Origin: Maribacter arenosus
GTDB taxonomy: Bacteria; Bacteroidota; Bacteroidia; Flavobacteriales; Flavobacteriaceae
Reading direction: 5' to 3'
Assembly: GCF_014610845.1 (NCBI RefSeq)
Contig: NZ_JABTCG010000002.1
Coordinates: 496,001-560,000 of the forward strand
Length of the DNA: 64,000 nucleotides
Program-made: the position numbers and the translations under genes
Shown here: piece after piece, positions 36,668 through 44,695 of the stretch
Layout: each line of letters opens with the position of its first letter
Numbering within the stretch: position 1 is the first letter of the stretch
Notes under the pieces: model-generated
Told to the model about the DNA's origin: nothing
The model's input: the letters and a program-made list of their open reading frames with translations, nothing else
Database searches by the model: none

Positions 36668-37360
36668 ATGGAACAGAAAGCAAAGCCCAACACCCCGGTC
36701 AAAAAGGCCCCTGCAACGACCGCAACAAGAACCGCAGCGAAAGCCCCGGTCAAAAAAACGGCCACCACGGCCGCAAAACCCAAAGCCCCTGTAAAAAGGG
36801 CCCCTGCAACGACCGCAGCAAAGACCAGAGTGAAAGCCCCGGTACGGAAAACGACCACCACGGCTGCGAAACCCAAAGCTCCCGTAAAAAGGGCACCGGC
36901 CAAAAGTACGGCCACAGCAACCAAAGCCCCAGCGCGGAAAGCCCCGGTACGAAGGACTCCCGCCAAAACCACCGCAGCCACACCCGCCCCCAAAAAGACA
37001 ACCGTAGTCGCCGAACCCAAGAAAACCATGGCAGCACCCGTTGCGCCCAAGCAGAAAAAAGCGGCTAAAACTGATAAAGAGAGCAAGCTAAAGGCAGCTG
37101 GTACTGCCGTTGAAAAGGCCGTTAAAAAAACGAAGGACAAAACAGTTAAAAAGGCCGAGAAAAAAATCAAGGTGCTAAAAAAGAAGCTGAAGAAAACGGC
37201 CAAAAAAGCCGACAAAAAAGTGGAAGCCCTTAAGAAAAAGTTGAAAAAAGCAAAAAAGAAAGCGGTCAAGAACAAGGAAGTCAAAAAACTGAAAAACAAA
37301 CTAAGCAAATTGGGGAAAAAGAAAAAGACCAAAAAAGCCAAAGGAAAAAAGAAGAAATAA
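36668..37360 (+). CDS. Histone H1-like basic nucleoid protein
   Basis: 230 residues, nearly all Lys, Ala, Thr, Pro, Val and Arg. The N-terminal half is a disordered tail of repeats such as K-A-P-V-K-K/R-x-P-A-T-T; the C-terminal half (about 130-230) is a Lys-rich, helix-prone coiled region (KKLKKTAKKADKK). No acidic domain apart from a short stretch near residue 135. Likely a DNA-compacting protein similar to H1-like proteins of Chlamydia, Bordetella and some Flavobacteriia. A long antisense frame covers it only because of codon bias. Confidence 0.75.
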   Translation: MEQKAKPNTPVKKAPATTATRTAAKAPVKKTATTAAKPKAPVKRAPATTAAKTRVKAPVRKTTTTAAKPKAPVKRAPAKSTATATKAPARKAPVRRTPAKTTAATPAPKKTTVVAEPKKTMAAPVAPKQKKAAKTDKESKLKAAGTAVEKAVKKTKDKTVKKAEKKIKVLKKKLKKTAKKADKKVEALKKKLKKAKKKAVKNKEVKKLKNKLSKLGKKKKTKKAKGKKKK

Positions 37361-37451
37361 ACCTAAATTTAAAGGCTGTTGTTGACTGCCAGCTACGGCT
37401 TTTTAAGTTGCGCTATAAATGATTCCAATTAAATAACTAAACCAATGTCTT

Positions 37452-37637
37452 ATGGATTACAAAAAATCGATTATCGTTCTAGTGGTGAGCTTGCTACTAT
37501 CGCCTGTTATCGTCTACATTGTCTTAATGCTGGCCAAAATGGCGGGGTCTACCTATGAAATGACCCATGGGGAAACTTTTATCATCTGGCTGTTGATGGC
37601 CATTGTGATCAACCTCTCCATTACCGAGAAGAGCTAG
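37452..37637 (+). CDS. Small two-helix membrane protein
   Basis: 61 residues with hydrophobic helices at about 8-27 and 40-57 and a short polar loop. Lies 91 nt after the histone-like gene on the same strand. No family recognised. Confidence 0.5.
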   Translation: MDYKKSIIVLVVSLLLSPVIVYIVLMLAKMAGSTYEMTHGETFIIWLLMAIVINLSITEKS

Positions 37638-37671
37638 CACAAAAAGGACCATATTAGGGGAGAAATCAGGT

Positions 37672-37818
37672 TTCGGGTCGAAAGTCGAAAGTCGAAAGTC
37701 GAAAGTTGAAAGTTGATTGAAGACGGAAGAAGGAGCGCGGTTGCCGGTTTAAGGTTTCAAGTTTCTGGTTTAAGGTTCAAAGTCGAAAGTCAAAAGTCGA
37801 AAGTTGAAAGTTTGGAGT
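37672..37818 (+). repeat. Heptad array (GTCGAAA, TTTNNGG classes)
   Basis: Begins with four GTCGAAA and two GTTGAAA, then a degenerate part (including GAAGACGGAAGAAGGAGCGCGGTTG), then TTTCAAG, TTTCTGG, TTTAAGG and more GTCGAAA. Joins directly onto the type-2 element at 37819. Confidence 0.85.
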
Positions 37819-38035
37819 GTACCTCCCCTTTCTTCCGCTGAAGCGGAATTCATTCCCCTCCCCACCTACGGTCGGCAGGCTCCATCCAAGGAGGGGAGCT
37901 ATAAAAAGAGAATACCAAAAAGCCTTCTCCCCCATAAAGTCGATGTACGCAAAAAAAGTCCTCCCCTGAAGAAGAGGGGAAGCCTGCCTGCCTTTGGCAG
38001 GGTGTCCCGCCCTAGCGGGACGGAAGGGTCTGACA
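37819..38035 (+). repeat. Type-2 dispersed palindromic element, copy 1
   Basis: About 217 bp. Hairpins include TTCCGCTGAAGCGGAA, CCCCTCC...GGAGGGG, a Cys-rich-like GGCAGG pair and GTCCCGCCCTAGCGGGAC. Other copies lie at 39392-39594 and, rearranged, inside 57950-58120. Confidence 0.85.
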
Positions 38036-38070
38036 TCTGAAAACTGGTTTAAGGTTTCTGGTTTCTGGTC

Positions 38071-38372
38071 ACTAATCCCATTGAGAGCGCTTCGAGCCTC
38101 GCGAAGACGATCCAGATAAGCATAAGGATAGCAATACCTTCCATGGAGAGGACCCTTATCCGCAGCATAGTGTTTGAAAGCTCCGATAACAGGAGCTGCA
38201 GCATGCAGCGACGCGGAGTTTCAGACACGGTTTTTCTTTTCGGAAAAAGAAAAAATGCCTCGGATAAGGCACCTTTTTCTTTGTTTCGTTTCTTTTGGGT
38301 GGGCAAAAGAAATGAAAAATCACTCGCTTTGGTTACCAATACCCATGAGATTGCTCGTGCCTCGCGAAGCCG
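38071..38372 (+). repeat. Type-1 dispersed element, copy A
   Basis: About 300 bp, with a terminal direct repeat on each side: left CATTGAGAGCGCTTCG...CGCGAAGACG (38079-38113), right CCATGAGATTGCTCG...CGCGAAGCCG (38342-38372). This copy lacks the 20-bp CCTGCCTGCC palindrome that copies B, C and D have after CCTTTT. Bordered on both sides by heptads. Contains spurious ORFs in both directions. Confidence 0.85.
38154..38269 (+). ncRNA. Candidate structured core of type-1 element, copy A
   Basis: The ends CCTTATCCG (38154-38162) and CGGATAAGG (38261-38269) pair. Inside, GAAAGCTCCG pairs with CGGAGTTTC (one bulged G), an apical GCTGC...GCAGC hairpin, and TTTTTCTTTT pairs with AAAAAGAAAAA. A T-run follows. 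The pairing is kept in four copies. An RNA or a structured single-stranded DNA form are both possible. Confidence 0.4.
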
Positions 38373-38387
38373 TAGGGCAGGAATGTC

Positions 38388-38437
38388 AAATATCTGACTT
38401 CTGAAATCTGAAATCTGAACTCTGAAAACCGGTTTCT
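38388..38437 (+). repeat. Heptads (TCTGANN class) next to the AraC gene end
   Basis: TCTGACT, TCTGAAA, TCTGAAA, TCTGAAC, TCTGAAA in 7-nt register. Ends three bases before the stop of the AraC gene. Confidence 0.8.
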
Positions 38438-38440
38438 CCC

Positions 38441-39253
38441 CTATACCCGCAGGTTCAATTGGGCATATTTTGATGGGAGCATACCATAGGTATTCACAAA
38501 GCATCTGGTAAAGTAGGTGGGACTGTTGAAGCCCGTTTCATGGGCGACTTCGGAAATATTGCCGAATTGCAGGTGTAAGAGGTGCAAGGCCTTGTTCAAA
38601 CGGTATTCGCGCATAAAGGCCGTGGGCGGTTTGCCCGTCAGTTTTTTAAGGTTGCGATACAGTTGCGCCCTGCTTAAACCCAGTTCGGTACCGAGCGTTT
38701 TTAGGGTAAAACGGGGGTTGTTCCAATGGGTTTGGGAAAAAGCCATCACCTGGGCCAAAAATCGTTCTTCCTTGGGCTTTAGCGTACGGATCAGGTCCGG
38801 ATCGATCTTCGCCTGCCTATTCTCCTGCTCGTACATCTCCTTCACCTTTGTGGTGATCACTATGGGCCCTGGTACCATTTCACACAATTGGGAAGCCCGG
38901 GCTGTGGTTTCTGCAGGGTTATCCTCTGGGCTTACACTAATGCCAATACCCAGATGTTTGTGGTTGCTGTCCACACGTTGGCCGATATATTTAAAGTTGT
39001 ATTTGATCTTTAGGGCACATAACACGGCATTGGTACTGCTGGTAAAGAAGACCTCATACCGATGGTTATCGTGCTTAACTATATGACCTTTGAATTGATG
39101 GATCGTCTTGGTGATACTCCGATGGAATTTCTGGGAAAAGATATCCAACTGCCGGGCAAAGCTGCTGTGAATGGCGTCCCCGGCCTCCAAAACCATGACC
39201 ACGCGAAAATCGCGGGTGGCAGAAAGGGCAGGACTTTCCATGGAGATGGACAT
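38441..39253 (-). CDS. AraC-family regulator with a degenerate nucleotidyl-cyclase-like domain
   Basis: 270 residues. The N-terminal part (about 15-130) resembles a class III cyclase homology domain: F-K-G-H-I-V-K-H-D near residues 54-62, F-x-S-x-x-x-A-V-x-C-A-L-K-I and L-G-I-G-I-S-V, but the catalytic G-D-G and metal Asp are missing, so it should bind a ligand rather than catalyse. The C-terminal part (about 165-265) is a double HTH with G-L-S-R-A-Q-L-Y-R-N-L-K-K-L-T-G and A-H-E-T-G-F-N-S-P-T-Y-F. Flanked on both sides by type-2/type-1 elements and heptads, so probably isolated from neighbours. Confidence 0.85.
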   Translation of the reverse strand: MSISMESPALSATRDFRVVMVLEAGDAIHSSFARQLDIFSQKFHRSITKTIHQFKGHIVKHDNHRYEVFFTSSTNAVLCALKIKYNFKYIGQRVDSNHKHLGIGISVSPEDNPAETTARASQLCEMVPGPIVITTKVKEMYEQENRQAKIDPDLIRTLKPKEERFLAQVMAFSQTHWNNPRFTLKTLGTELGLSRAQLYRNLKKLTGKPPTAFMREYRLNKALHLLHLQFGNISEVAHETGFNSPTYFTRCFVNTYGMLPSKYAQLNLRV

Positions 39254-39334
39254 AACAGCTTGTTTGTCTACAAGTTAACAAATTATGGCCGAAATTGGAA
39301 GAGGCGGCCTCTAAAATTTTCCAAGGGCAATTTT

Positions 39335-39390
39335 TAGTTTCAGGTTTCTGATTTCTGGTTGAAAGTCGAAAGTCGAAAGTCGAAAGTACG
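39335..39390 (+). repeat. Heptad array (TTTCTGG, GTCGAAA classes)
   Basis: TTTCAGG, TTTCTGA, TTTCTGG, then GTTGAAA and three GTCGAAA, GTACGAA. Runs directly into the type-2 element. Confidence 0.85.
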
Positions 39391-39391
39391 A

Positions 39392-39594
39392 AGGGTACCA
39401 CCCCTTTCTTCCGCTGAAGCGGAATTCATTCCCCTCCTTTACAAAGGAGGGGAGTTATAAAAAAGGTAAAGTCAAATAGCTTTGCTCCACATAAAGTCGA
39501 TGGACGCAAAAAAGTCCTCCCCTCAAGAAGAGGTGAAGCCTGCCTGCCTTTGGCAGGGTGTCCCGCCCCAGCGGGACGGAGGGGTCTGACATCT
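39392..39594 (+). repeat. Type-2 dispersed palindromic element, copy 2
   Basis: Same order of hairpins as copy 1 at 37819 (TTCCGCTGAAGCGGAA, CCCCTCC...GGAGGGG, GTCCCGCCCCAGCGGGAC) with about 15 nt less in the middle. The AraC gene lies between copies 1 and 2, in the same orientation. Confidence 0.85.
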
Positions 39595-39799
39595 GAAATC
39601 TGATGTCTGAAATCTGATCTCTGAAATCTGAAATCCCCTAAACTGATACCCGTCATTGTCACTACTGGTACGAAGACATAGATTTAAGGAACATTAGGAA
39701 ATAGTCCCACCCTTTTTTTACCGAATGGTGGGGATAACCCCTTGGTACTCGGGCCTACCGATTGATACCAACCACCGTAAACCGAAAAATTCTAGTGAA

Positions 39800-40648
39800 A
39801 TGAACCCTTCGATAACAAAACAAAATGATACCAAAAAGGTTTTTAAAGAATGTGGCACCTGTTCCCGGACCTTTGCCCATATTTTAAACCGCGAATTTGG
39901 ACATATACAGGAGGTAGAAGAACGCGCCTTGAATCCCCTGGCGGGGGGCATTATGAACCAAGGCTACCAATGCGGCATGCTTTGGGGCGCTGCCTTGGCC
40001 GTAGGGGCCGAAGCTTTTCGTAAAGAACAAGATCCGAACACCGCCATGGCCACAGCCGTGGCCGCAACACAACAGCTTTTAACCTCCTTTGAACAACGGT
40101 CGGGAACGGCCAATTGCAAGGCCATCATCGGGTACGACCTCAGCACTTTTTTGGGGATGACGAAATTCATGACGAAGGTCACGGCTCAGGGCATGGAAAA
40201 CAGCCATTGCTTCAACCTCGCCGAACAATGGGCGCCCGAAGCCGTAGCCGCGGCCGTGGAAGGCATGGCCGAACCACCCAACGTCCCAGAAAAACTACGA
40301 AACTGTGCCTCGGAGGTGGTACGGCACATGGGGGGCAGTGAAGAGGAACAGATTATGGCGGCGGGCTTTGCCGGTGGCCTTGGGTTAAGCGGCAATGCCT
40401 GTGGGGCCTTAAGTGCCGCCCTATGGAAAAAGATGGTGGACTGGTGCCGGGCGCATCCCGGAAAGAACCCGCCCTATTTTAACAATAAGACCGCTAAAAA
40501 AATACTAAAGCGGTTTAATAAAGAAACCACCCACATCATCCTGTGCAGCGAAATTTGCGGGCAACATTTTAAAAATCTGGAGGCGCATACCGACTATCTT
40601 AACCAAGGGGGGTGCAAAGCGGTCATGGATGTTTTAGGAAATAGCTGA
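39800..40648 (+). CDS. C_GCAxxG_C_C family protein, internally duplicated
   Basis: 282 residues from the ATG at 39800; upstream the frame is open but looks noncoding. Two halves each with the family features: C-G-T-C near the N-terminus, Y-Q-C-G-M-L-W-G-A-A and T-A-N-C-K in the first; G-N-A-C-G-A-L and C-S-E-I-C-G...G-G-C-K in the second. The family is a short Cys-rich domain, thought to be redox- or cluster-related. Here it is twice as long as the minimal domain. Its 3' end and downstream sequence are duplicated at 45625. Confidence 0.85.
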   Translation: MNPSITKQNDTKKVFKECGTCSRTFAHILNREFGHIQEVEERALNPLAGGIMNQGYQCGMLWGAALAVGAEAFRKEQDPNTAMATAVAATQQLLTSFEQRSGTANCKAIIGYDLSTFLGMTKFMTKVTAQGMENSHCFNLAEQWAPEAVAAAVEGMAEPPNVPEKLRNCASEVVRHMGGSEEEQIMAAGFAGGLGLSGNACGALSAALWKKMVDWCRAHPGKNPPYFNNKTAKKILKRFNKETTHIILCSEICGQHFKNLEAHTDYLNQGGCKAVMDVLGNS

Positions 40649-40742
40649 TTATTTTAGAAAATGCTGCGCTGAAACATTTGTTGCCAAAAGAAAGCGTACA
40701 GCGAATAGCGCAAAGCGATGGTACAGGTATTGGCCCATACGT
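40525..40742 (+). repeat. Direct repeat, copy 1 (3' end of the C_GCAxxG_C_C gene)
   Basis: 218 bp, about 90% identical to 45625-45850, in the same orientation. It covers the last 124 nt of the gene and about 94 nt after the stop. The two copies bracket the ECF-sigma module. Confidence 0.9.
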
Positions 40743-40813
40743 AAGCATACCATTCGCCGAACACAATACTATCCGATCTTGTAAAAAGTCATAAACCAAA
40801 AGTGCCCCGCGAA

Positions 40814-41728
40814 CTATTTTTTCGTATTCAAATCGATTAAATAGCCGACAGAAAAATTAAAAAAACCAGTGGTTTTTAAGCTGGGTTCAGATGCAACCGG
40901 GGAGGGAAAGTTAATGTTGTACCCCAATTCTAAATCCCATGATTTGGTGGCCAACGCCAACGGAATGTTCAATTGTGTATTCAATAGGTCAAAAATATCA
41001 TCATAAATAAATTCGGTCGTTGGTTCATTGCCTTGCGTATTCAGCTGCTCCAAGGCAATGGTTTGTTGTGCAATCACAAAATTCAGTTGTGGTCTGAACC
41101 TTAGGACAAAATTCTTTTGTTTGGTAAGCGTTGCACTCACATAGGTTCGTGAAACAAGTTGAAAGGCTTGGTCGGTCCCGAATAAGTATGAGGCCGTAAG
41201 TTTTGTGCCAAGGTTCCGTTTTTTATTCCTCAACCCCAATGTCAGGTCCAACGAATTGGTAAAGGTATCCCACCCATTGGTATAAAAGTATCTGGTGTAC
41301 CCTGTGTTGAAGGTAACGTGTTTTTTTTTGCCAATAGTGTTGTAATAACCCCCCGATACATTGGTATAATCCCATTGCGGCACAAAAGATTCGTACAAAA
41401 TCCCTGAAATACTCATGTTGAATCCCGAAGAGCTATAATAGGAGATTTGGGGTACGATATTGAATTGGTCCACTGCAGATTCACGTCCGGTAAAATAGGT
41501 ATGGCTATTTAAGGAAACGTTGGTGTAGAGAAAGTCGTATTTATCAAGGGAATTTAAGATATCATCAAGAAATTGTTGGTCATTAAAAAAAAGCTCGTCC
41601 AACAGCAGATCGATCTCATCCCCTTGTTCCGGTTCTTGGGCATATAAATGAGGAGTGGTTGCCACTGTACACAGTAGCAACCAAACTGCCATTAATCCTT
41701 TGTTCTGTATATAACGATGGATGTTCAT
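40814..41728 (-). CDS. Outer-membrane barrel protein, ECF module (paralogue 1)
   Basis: 304 residues with a signal peptide ending LYAQ (about residue 31). An acidic N-terminal helix (about 35-60) leads to a barrel of alternating strands: F-L-Y-T-N-V-S-L, I-V-P-Q-I-S-Y-Y-S-S-S-G-F, ending F-F-N-F-S-V-G-Y-L-I-D. It is similar in plan to the 44696 protein (same domain order, related strand motifs), so the two are paralogues. Last gene of the sigma operon. Confidence 0.8.
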   Translation of the reverse strand: MNIHRYIQNKGLMAVWLLLCTVATTPHLYAQEPEQGDEIDLLLDELFFNDQQFLDDILNSLDKYDFLYTNVSLNSHTYFTGRESAVDQFNIVPQISYYSSSGFNMSISGILYESFVPQWDYTNVSGGYYNTIGKKKHVTFNTGYTRYFYTNGWDTFTNSLDLTLGLRNKKRNLGTKLTASYLFGTDQAFQLVSRTYVSATLTKQKNFVLRFRPQLNFVIAQQTIALEQLNTQGNEPTTEFIYDDIFDLLNTQLNIPLALATKSWDLELGYNINFPSPVASEPSLKTTGFFNFSVGYLIDLNTKK

Positions 41729-41742
41729 CCTATTTTCAGATC

Positions 41743-42258
41743 TTAGCCTCCACCATTTCCATTATTACCTCCAGTGCCTTTATCCGGGCCCTTGCGTCCG
41801 GGACGTTCCCCATCGCCCCCAAAACCATGTTGGTTCCTGATTTCGCCTTGATCTCGCGATTGCCTGTTTTGCTGTACACGTTCCCTTAACATGTGTCTTT
41901 GCTCTTGGGTCAAAGATTCCCTGAATCGATTTCTAACCTGGCGTAATTGCCTTTCCTGGTTTTGTACCAAATCGTTCTGAGTTTCAGAAAAAGACTCCCG
42001 TAGGCGACGTCGCATCTGTTCTTTAGTTTGGGTCTTATCTTTTAAAATGGCCAACTGCTCTTCTGTTAACGAAGCTCTAAGTTGTTCGCGATTTTGTAAC
42101 ATCAATTGTCTTTGGGTTTGCAACATTTCTTGTTGTTCTTGCGATAACTGGTTCATGATCGGTGCAAGATCGGTTTCTTGGGCAAAAAGAAAACTACCCG
42201 ATATAAAAAACATGACAAGACCAAAAAGTGCTATGAGGGTTTTTACTTTTGTTTTCAT
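41743..42258 (-). CDS. Periplasmic LTxxQ-type (Spy/CpxP-like) protein
   Basis: 171 residues. Signal peptide ending LFAQ (about residue 26). Very Gln/Arg-rich helical part with L-S-Q-E-Q, L-T-E-E-Q and L-T-Q-E-Q repeats, the LTxxQ motif of Spy/CpxP proteins, then a Gly-rich C-terminal tail. Likely an envelope-stress sensor or chaperone feeding back on the sigma factor. 14 nt before the OMP gene. Confidence 0.8.
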   Translation of the reverse strand: MKTKVKTLIALFGLVMFFISGSFLFAQETDLAPIMNQLSQEQQEMLQTQRQLMLQNREQLRASLTEEQLAILKDKTQTKEQMRRRLRESFSETQNDLVQNQERQLRQVRNRFRESLTQEQRHMLRERVQQNRQSRDQGEIRNQHGFGGDGERPGRKGPDKGTGGNNGNGGG

Positions 42259-42322
42259 GACTACTCATTTTTTTTGTGCGTTCAGTTCTTAGAACCTATT
42301 TTTTTGAAATAGTTCGTTTGGA

Positions 42323-42880
42323 CTATAAAACTATGTTTTCGATCAGATTTTCATCTATATATCCATGTATTAATGAATCTTCTATCAAAAGGGAATTGAT
42401 AAATAGATTTTCTAACCGTTGTTCGGAAAGTTCCGCCTCAACAATAATTTCTTCAGTGATAAACTCATTTACAAATTGATCTATATCCGCATCATCAATA
42501 AGTAGGGATGTTACCAAAAAATCATCTGCATTGCCAAGTTCATTTGGGCTAACGACTACTTCAACATCTATCATTTCCAAATTGTTTTCGTTATTGGTGG
42601 TCTGCCACCAAAAAGTAAGCGCGACGAGAAGCAGTATAGAAGCTGCAATGCGATAGGCGATAATAGGTTTAAGCCCAAATACCGTTCGTTTTTGTGCTTT
42701 TTTAGGTTGTACACTTTTTAAAATAGTATGCTTTGATTTGGTGAAATAGCCTTCCGGTACGTCCATTCCCAGATATTCCTTATGCTCTTGGGCAAGACTT
42801 TTTTTAAGGCTAGCCTTCCTTAAAAAGTGATTGCCAGATTGCCCTGCTCGATGCTTCTTATTTTTATTGAATTCACTCAT
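42323..42880 (-). CDS. Single-pass anti-sigma factor
   Basis: 185 residues with one membrane helix (about residues 75-92, IIAYRIAASILLLVALTF). The N-terminal cytoplasmic part is basic and would hold the sigma factor; the C-terminal periplasmic part is acidic, with repeated L-L-I-D-D/E-D patterns. No ZAS-type Cys/His zinc site. Immediately follows the sigma gene (36-nt gap). Confidence 0.8.
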   Translation of the reverse strand: MSEFNKNKKHRAGQSGNHFLRKASLKKSLAQEHKEYLGMDVPEGYFTKSKHTILKSVQPKKAQKRTVFGLKPIIAYRIAASILLLVALTFWWQTTNNENNLEMIDVEVVVSPNELGNADDFLVTSLLIDDADIDQFVNEFITEEIIVEAELSEQRLENLFINSLLIEDSLIHGYIDENLIENIVL

Positions 42881-42916
42881 GGTATTGGTTAGACCTTTGT
42901 TTTTTTAAATAGTTTG

Positions 42917-43462
42917 TTACGTTAAGACAGTAATTTGTTCCTCAATGGTTTTAACTGCACTGTAATAACTTGATTTTAAGGTGTTTTCACTTATGTTGAG
43001 AATTTCCGATATTTCCCTAAAACTTAGATCATCAAAATATTTCATTTGAAACACCCGCTGTTGTTTATCCGATAGGTTAGAGATAATAGTGTGCAGTTTC
43101 AGTTGCAACTCTTCCCCATTAAAATAGACATCTGCTGTTAACTTGTTGAGATATTCGGCATTGTCATCCTCCAAATCAAAGGATGTCTTTATTTTTTGTT
43201 GCTCTAGAAATCGAATCGATTCGTTATAGGCGATTCGATACATCCATGTATGCAAGGCGCTTTTTCCCTTAAAATTTTGTATGCCATTATAAATTCTGAT
43301 GAATGTGTTTTGTAGCACATCATTGGCGTTGTCGTGCGTAATAACGATTTTTCGAATATGCCAGTAGAGTCGCTCTTGATAGGTGTCAAGTAAATCGCTG
43401 AAAGCTTCATCTCTTTGCTTTGGATCTTTAAGTCTTGTTATAAGAGCGGTGTCCGTGTTCAA
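42917..43462 (-). CDS. ECF RNA polymerase sigma factor
   Basis: 181 residues. Sigma region 2 (about residues 25-95: W-H-I-R-K-I-V, A-N-D-V-L-Q-N-T-F-I-R-I-Y, H-T-W-M-Y-R-I-A-Y-N) and region 4 (about 125-180: L-S-D-K-Q-Q-R-V-F-Q-M-K-Y, L-S-F-R-E-I-S-E-I-L-N-I-S). Group of sigma factors that act with a membrane anti-sigma; likely target genes are its own operon and the divergent 43931 gene. Confidence 0.93.
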   Translation of the reverse strand: MNTDTALITRLKDPKQRDEAFSDLLDTYQERLYWHIRKIVITHDNANDVLQNTFIRIYNGIQNFKGKSALHTWMYRIAYNESIRFLEQQKIKTSFDLEDDNAEYLNKLTADVYFNGEELQLKLHTIISNLSDKQQRVFQMKYFDDLSFREISEILNISENTLKSSYYSAVKTIEEQITVLT

Positions 43463-43930
43463 GAGTTCGGGTTTTTACCTTAGACCTTGATATTTAAAAT
43501 TAGTTTGGTAAGGCACCTAAAAGATACTGGATCTTTAAGGAATTACAATAGGCCGGCCTTGGCATTTTAGGTGATGATTTTCGTTTTCCTTCCGATTGCA
43601 TACAATTATCTCAAGCTGAATTTTTAGATTGATGTACAAAAGTTCCAGGGTACACCACCGGGCCTTCCATCGGTAATTCCAACAAACCCATTTCGAACAT
43701 TGGGGAAGTCCCCTAAACCATTTCCTATAAAAAACCGCCCTAAAGTCTTAAGCCAAAACGTGCTTCCTTCCACCTGAAAATAGAAATACCACATCCCAAT
43801 GTAGAGCTCAAAAATTTTCAACCCAATATTTCAAACTAAAGCAAAAAAGAGGGGTCTAAAGAAATGTGAAACGGTTTGGAAATCGAATTGTTTCCCTAAA
43901 AGAATTTTTTAAATCTAATTCTATAATACC
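43463..43930. other. 468-nt divergent region between the sigma gene and DUF6799 gene
   Basis: No convincing gene; a 65-codon minus ORF at 43624 is not protein-like. GGAAA...TTTCC around 43878-43896 could be an operator. Should hold the divergent promoters of the module, probably sigma-dependent. Confidence 0.5.
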
Positions 43931-44623
43931 ATGAAAAAAATACTAGTAATGGCAGCATTTGTGGCTCTAGGAACCACTATGCTCACTGCACAGGAAAGGG
44001 ATCAGGATAGGATCCAAGATCAGGATCGCACCAAATTGGTGATGGTCGATGGCGAAATGCTACAACTTCAGGATCGCGCCCAACAACGCTTGGTGGAAAA
44101 ACAAACTTTGGCAGACGGTACGGTGGTACAACCAGACGGCACGTACCAAACAAAGGAAGGTATAAAGTTACGATTGAAAAATGGCGAATGCTTGGACGGT
44201 GACGGTATCAAATATCGAAATGAATACCAATATCGTTACAAAGTAAACCAAGAGAACAAAGGCTTGGCGCAAGAGCAAGTACAAGAACGCAATCAAAACC
44301 GTATGCAATACATGTTGGTCGATGGGGAAATGTACCAGATCAAAAACCAATCCCAAAACCGATTGCAGTCACAGCTTCAATTGGCAGATGGTGGAAGTGT
44401 AAATCCAGATGGTACATATCAACTGAGGGATCGCAAACAATTGCAACTGCAAGATGGTGAATGTTTGAATATGCAGGGCGAAGTTTTTAAAAACACCTAT
44501 CAACATCAAAAAATGATGGTTCAAAAGAATATAGGAGCCAACAAGAAGATGATGAAAAAAACAAAAACAGGGGTAAAGAAACCCAATCTTCCAAAACGGA
44601 AAGGTAAAAAGAGCGTTAAATAA
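43931..44623 (+). CDS. Secreted protein with two DUF6799 domains
   Basis: 230 residues; signal peptide ending MLTAQ (about residue 21). Two repeats, each with V-M/L-V-D-G-E-M, L-A-D-G-x-V-x-P-D-G-T-Y-Q and L-x-x-G-E-C-L (about 35-95 and 125-185), separated by Gln-rich sequence. The C-terminus is Lys-rich (KKMMKKTKTG...). DUF6799 proteins are periplasmic; function unknown. Divergent from the sigma gene. Confidence 0.85.
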   Translation: MKKILVMAAFVALGTTMLTAQERDQDRIQDQDRTKLVMVDGEMLQLQDRAQQRLVEKQTLADGTVVQPDGTYQTKEGIKLRLKNGECLDGDGIKYRNEYQYRYKVNQENKGLAQEQVQERNQNRMQYMLVDGEMYQIKNQSQNRLQSQLQLADGGSVNPDGTYQLRDRKQLQLQDGECLNMQGEVFKNTYQHQKMMVQKNIGANKKMMKKTKTGVKKPNLPKRKGKKSVK

Positions 44624-44637
44624 AGTTATAAGGGGTC

Positions 44638-44663
44638 TTGCCCTGACGCTATCGTCAGGGCAA
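44638..44663 (+). terminator. Hairpin between DUF6799 and OMP genes
   Basis: Perfect 11-bp stem TTGCCCTGACG (44638-44648) / CGTCAGGGCAA (44653-44663), loop CTAT, then a pyrimidine-rich tail. It could terminate or attenuate transcription into the next gene, which starts 33 nt later. Confidence 0.7.
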
Positions 44664-44695
44664 TATCCTTTTCTTTCCAATATAAAATGTTTATC

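Larger units (their letters stand above)
39254..39799. other. 546-nt intergenic region before the C_GCAxxG_C_C gene
   Basis: Holds heptads (39335-39390), the type-2 element copy (39392-39594), then further heptads (39587-39640, TCTGAAA/TCTGATG). The last 160 nt are unstructured and should contain the promoter of the gene at 39800, though I see no exact consensus. Confidence 0.7.

Noticed and set aside
36655-37341. 228-aa minus ORF opposite the histone-like gene
   Set aside because: A shadow of the Lys/Ala/Pro-biased codons of the plus gene; its Phe/Leu/Val-rich product has no signal or family features.
43624-43821. 65-codon minus ORF in the divergent sigma region
   Set aside because: Composition is unlike neighbours and no start context or family motif is seen.
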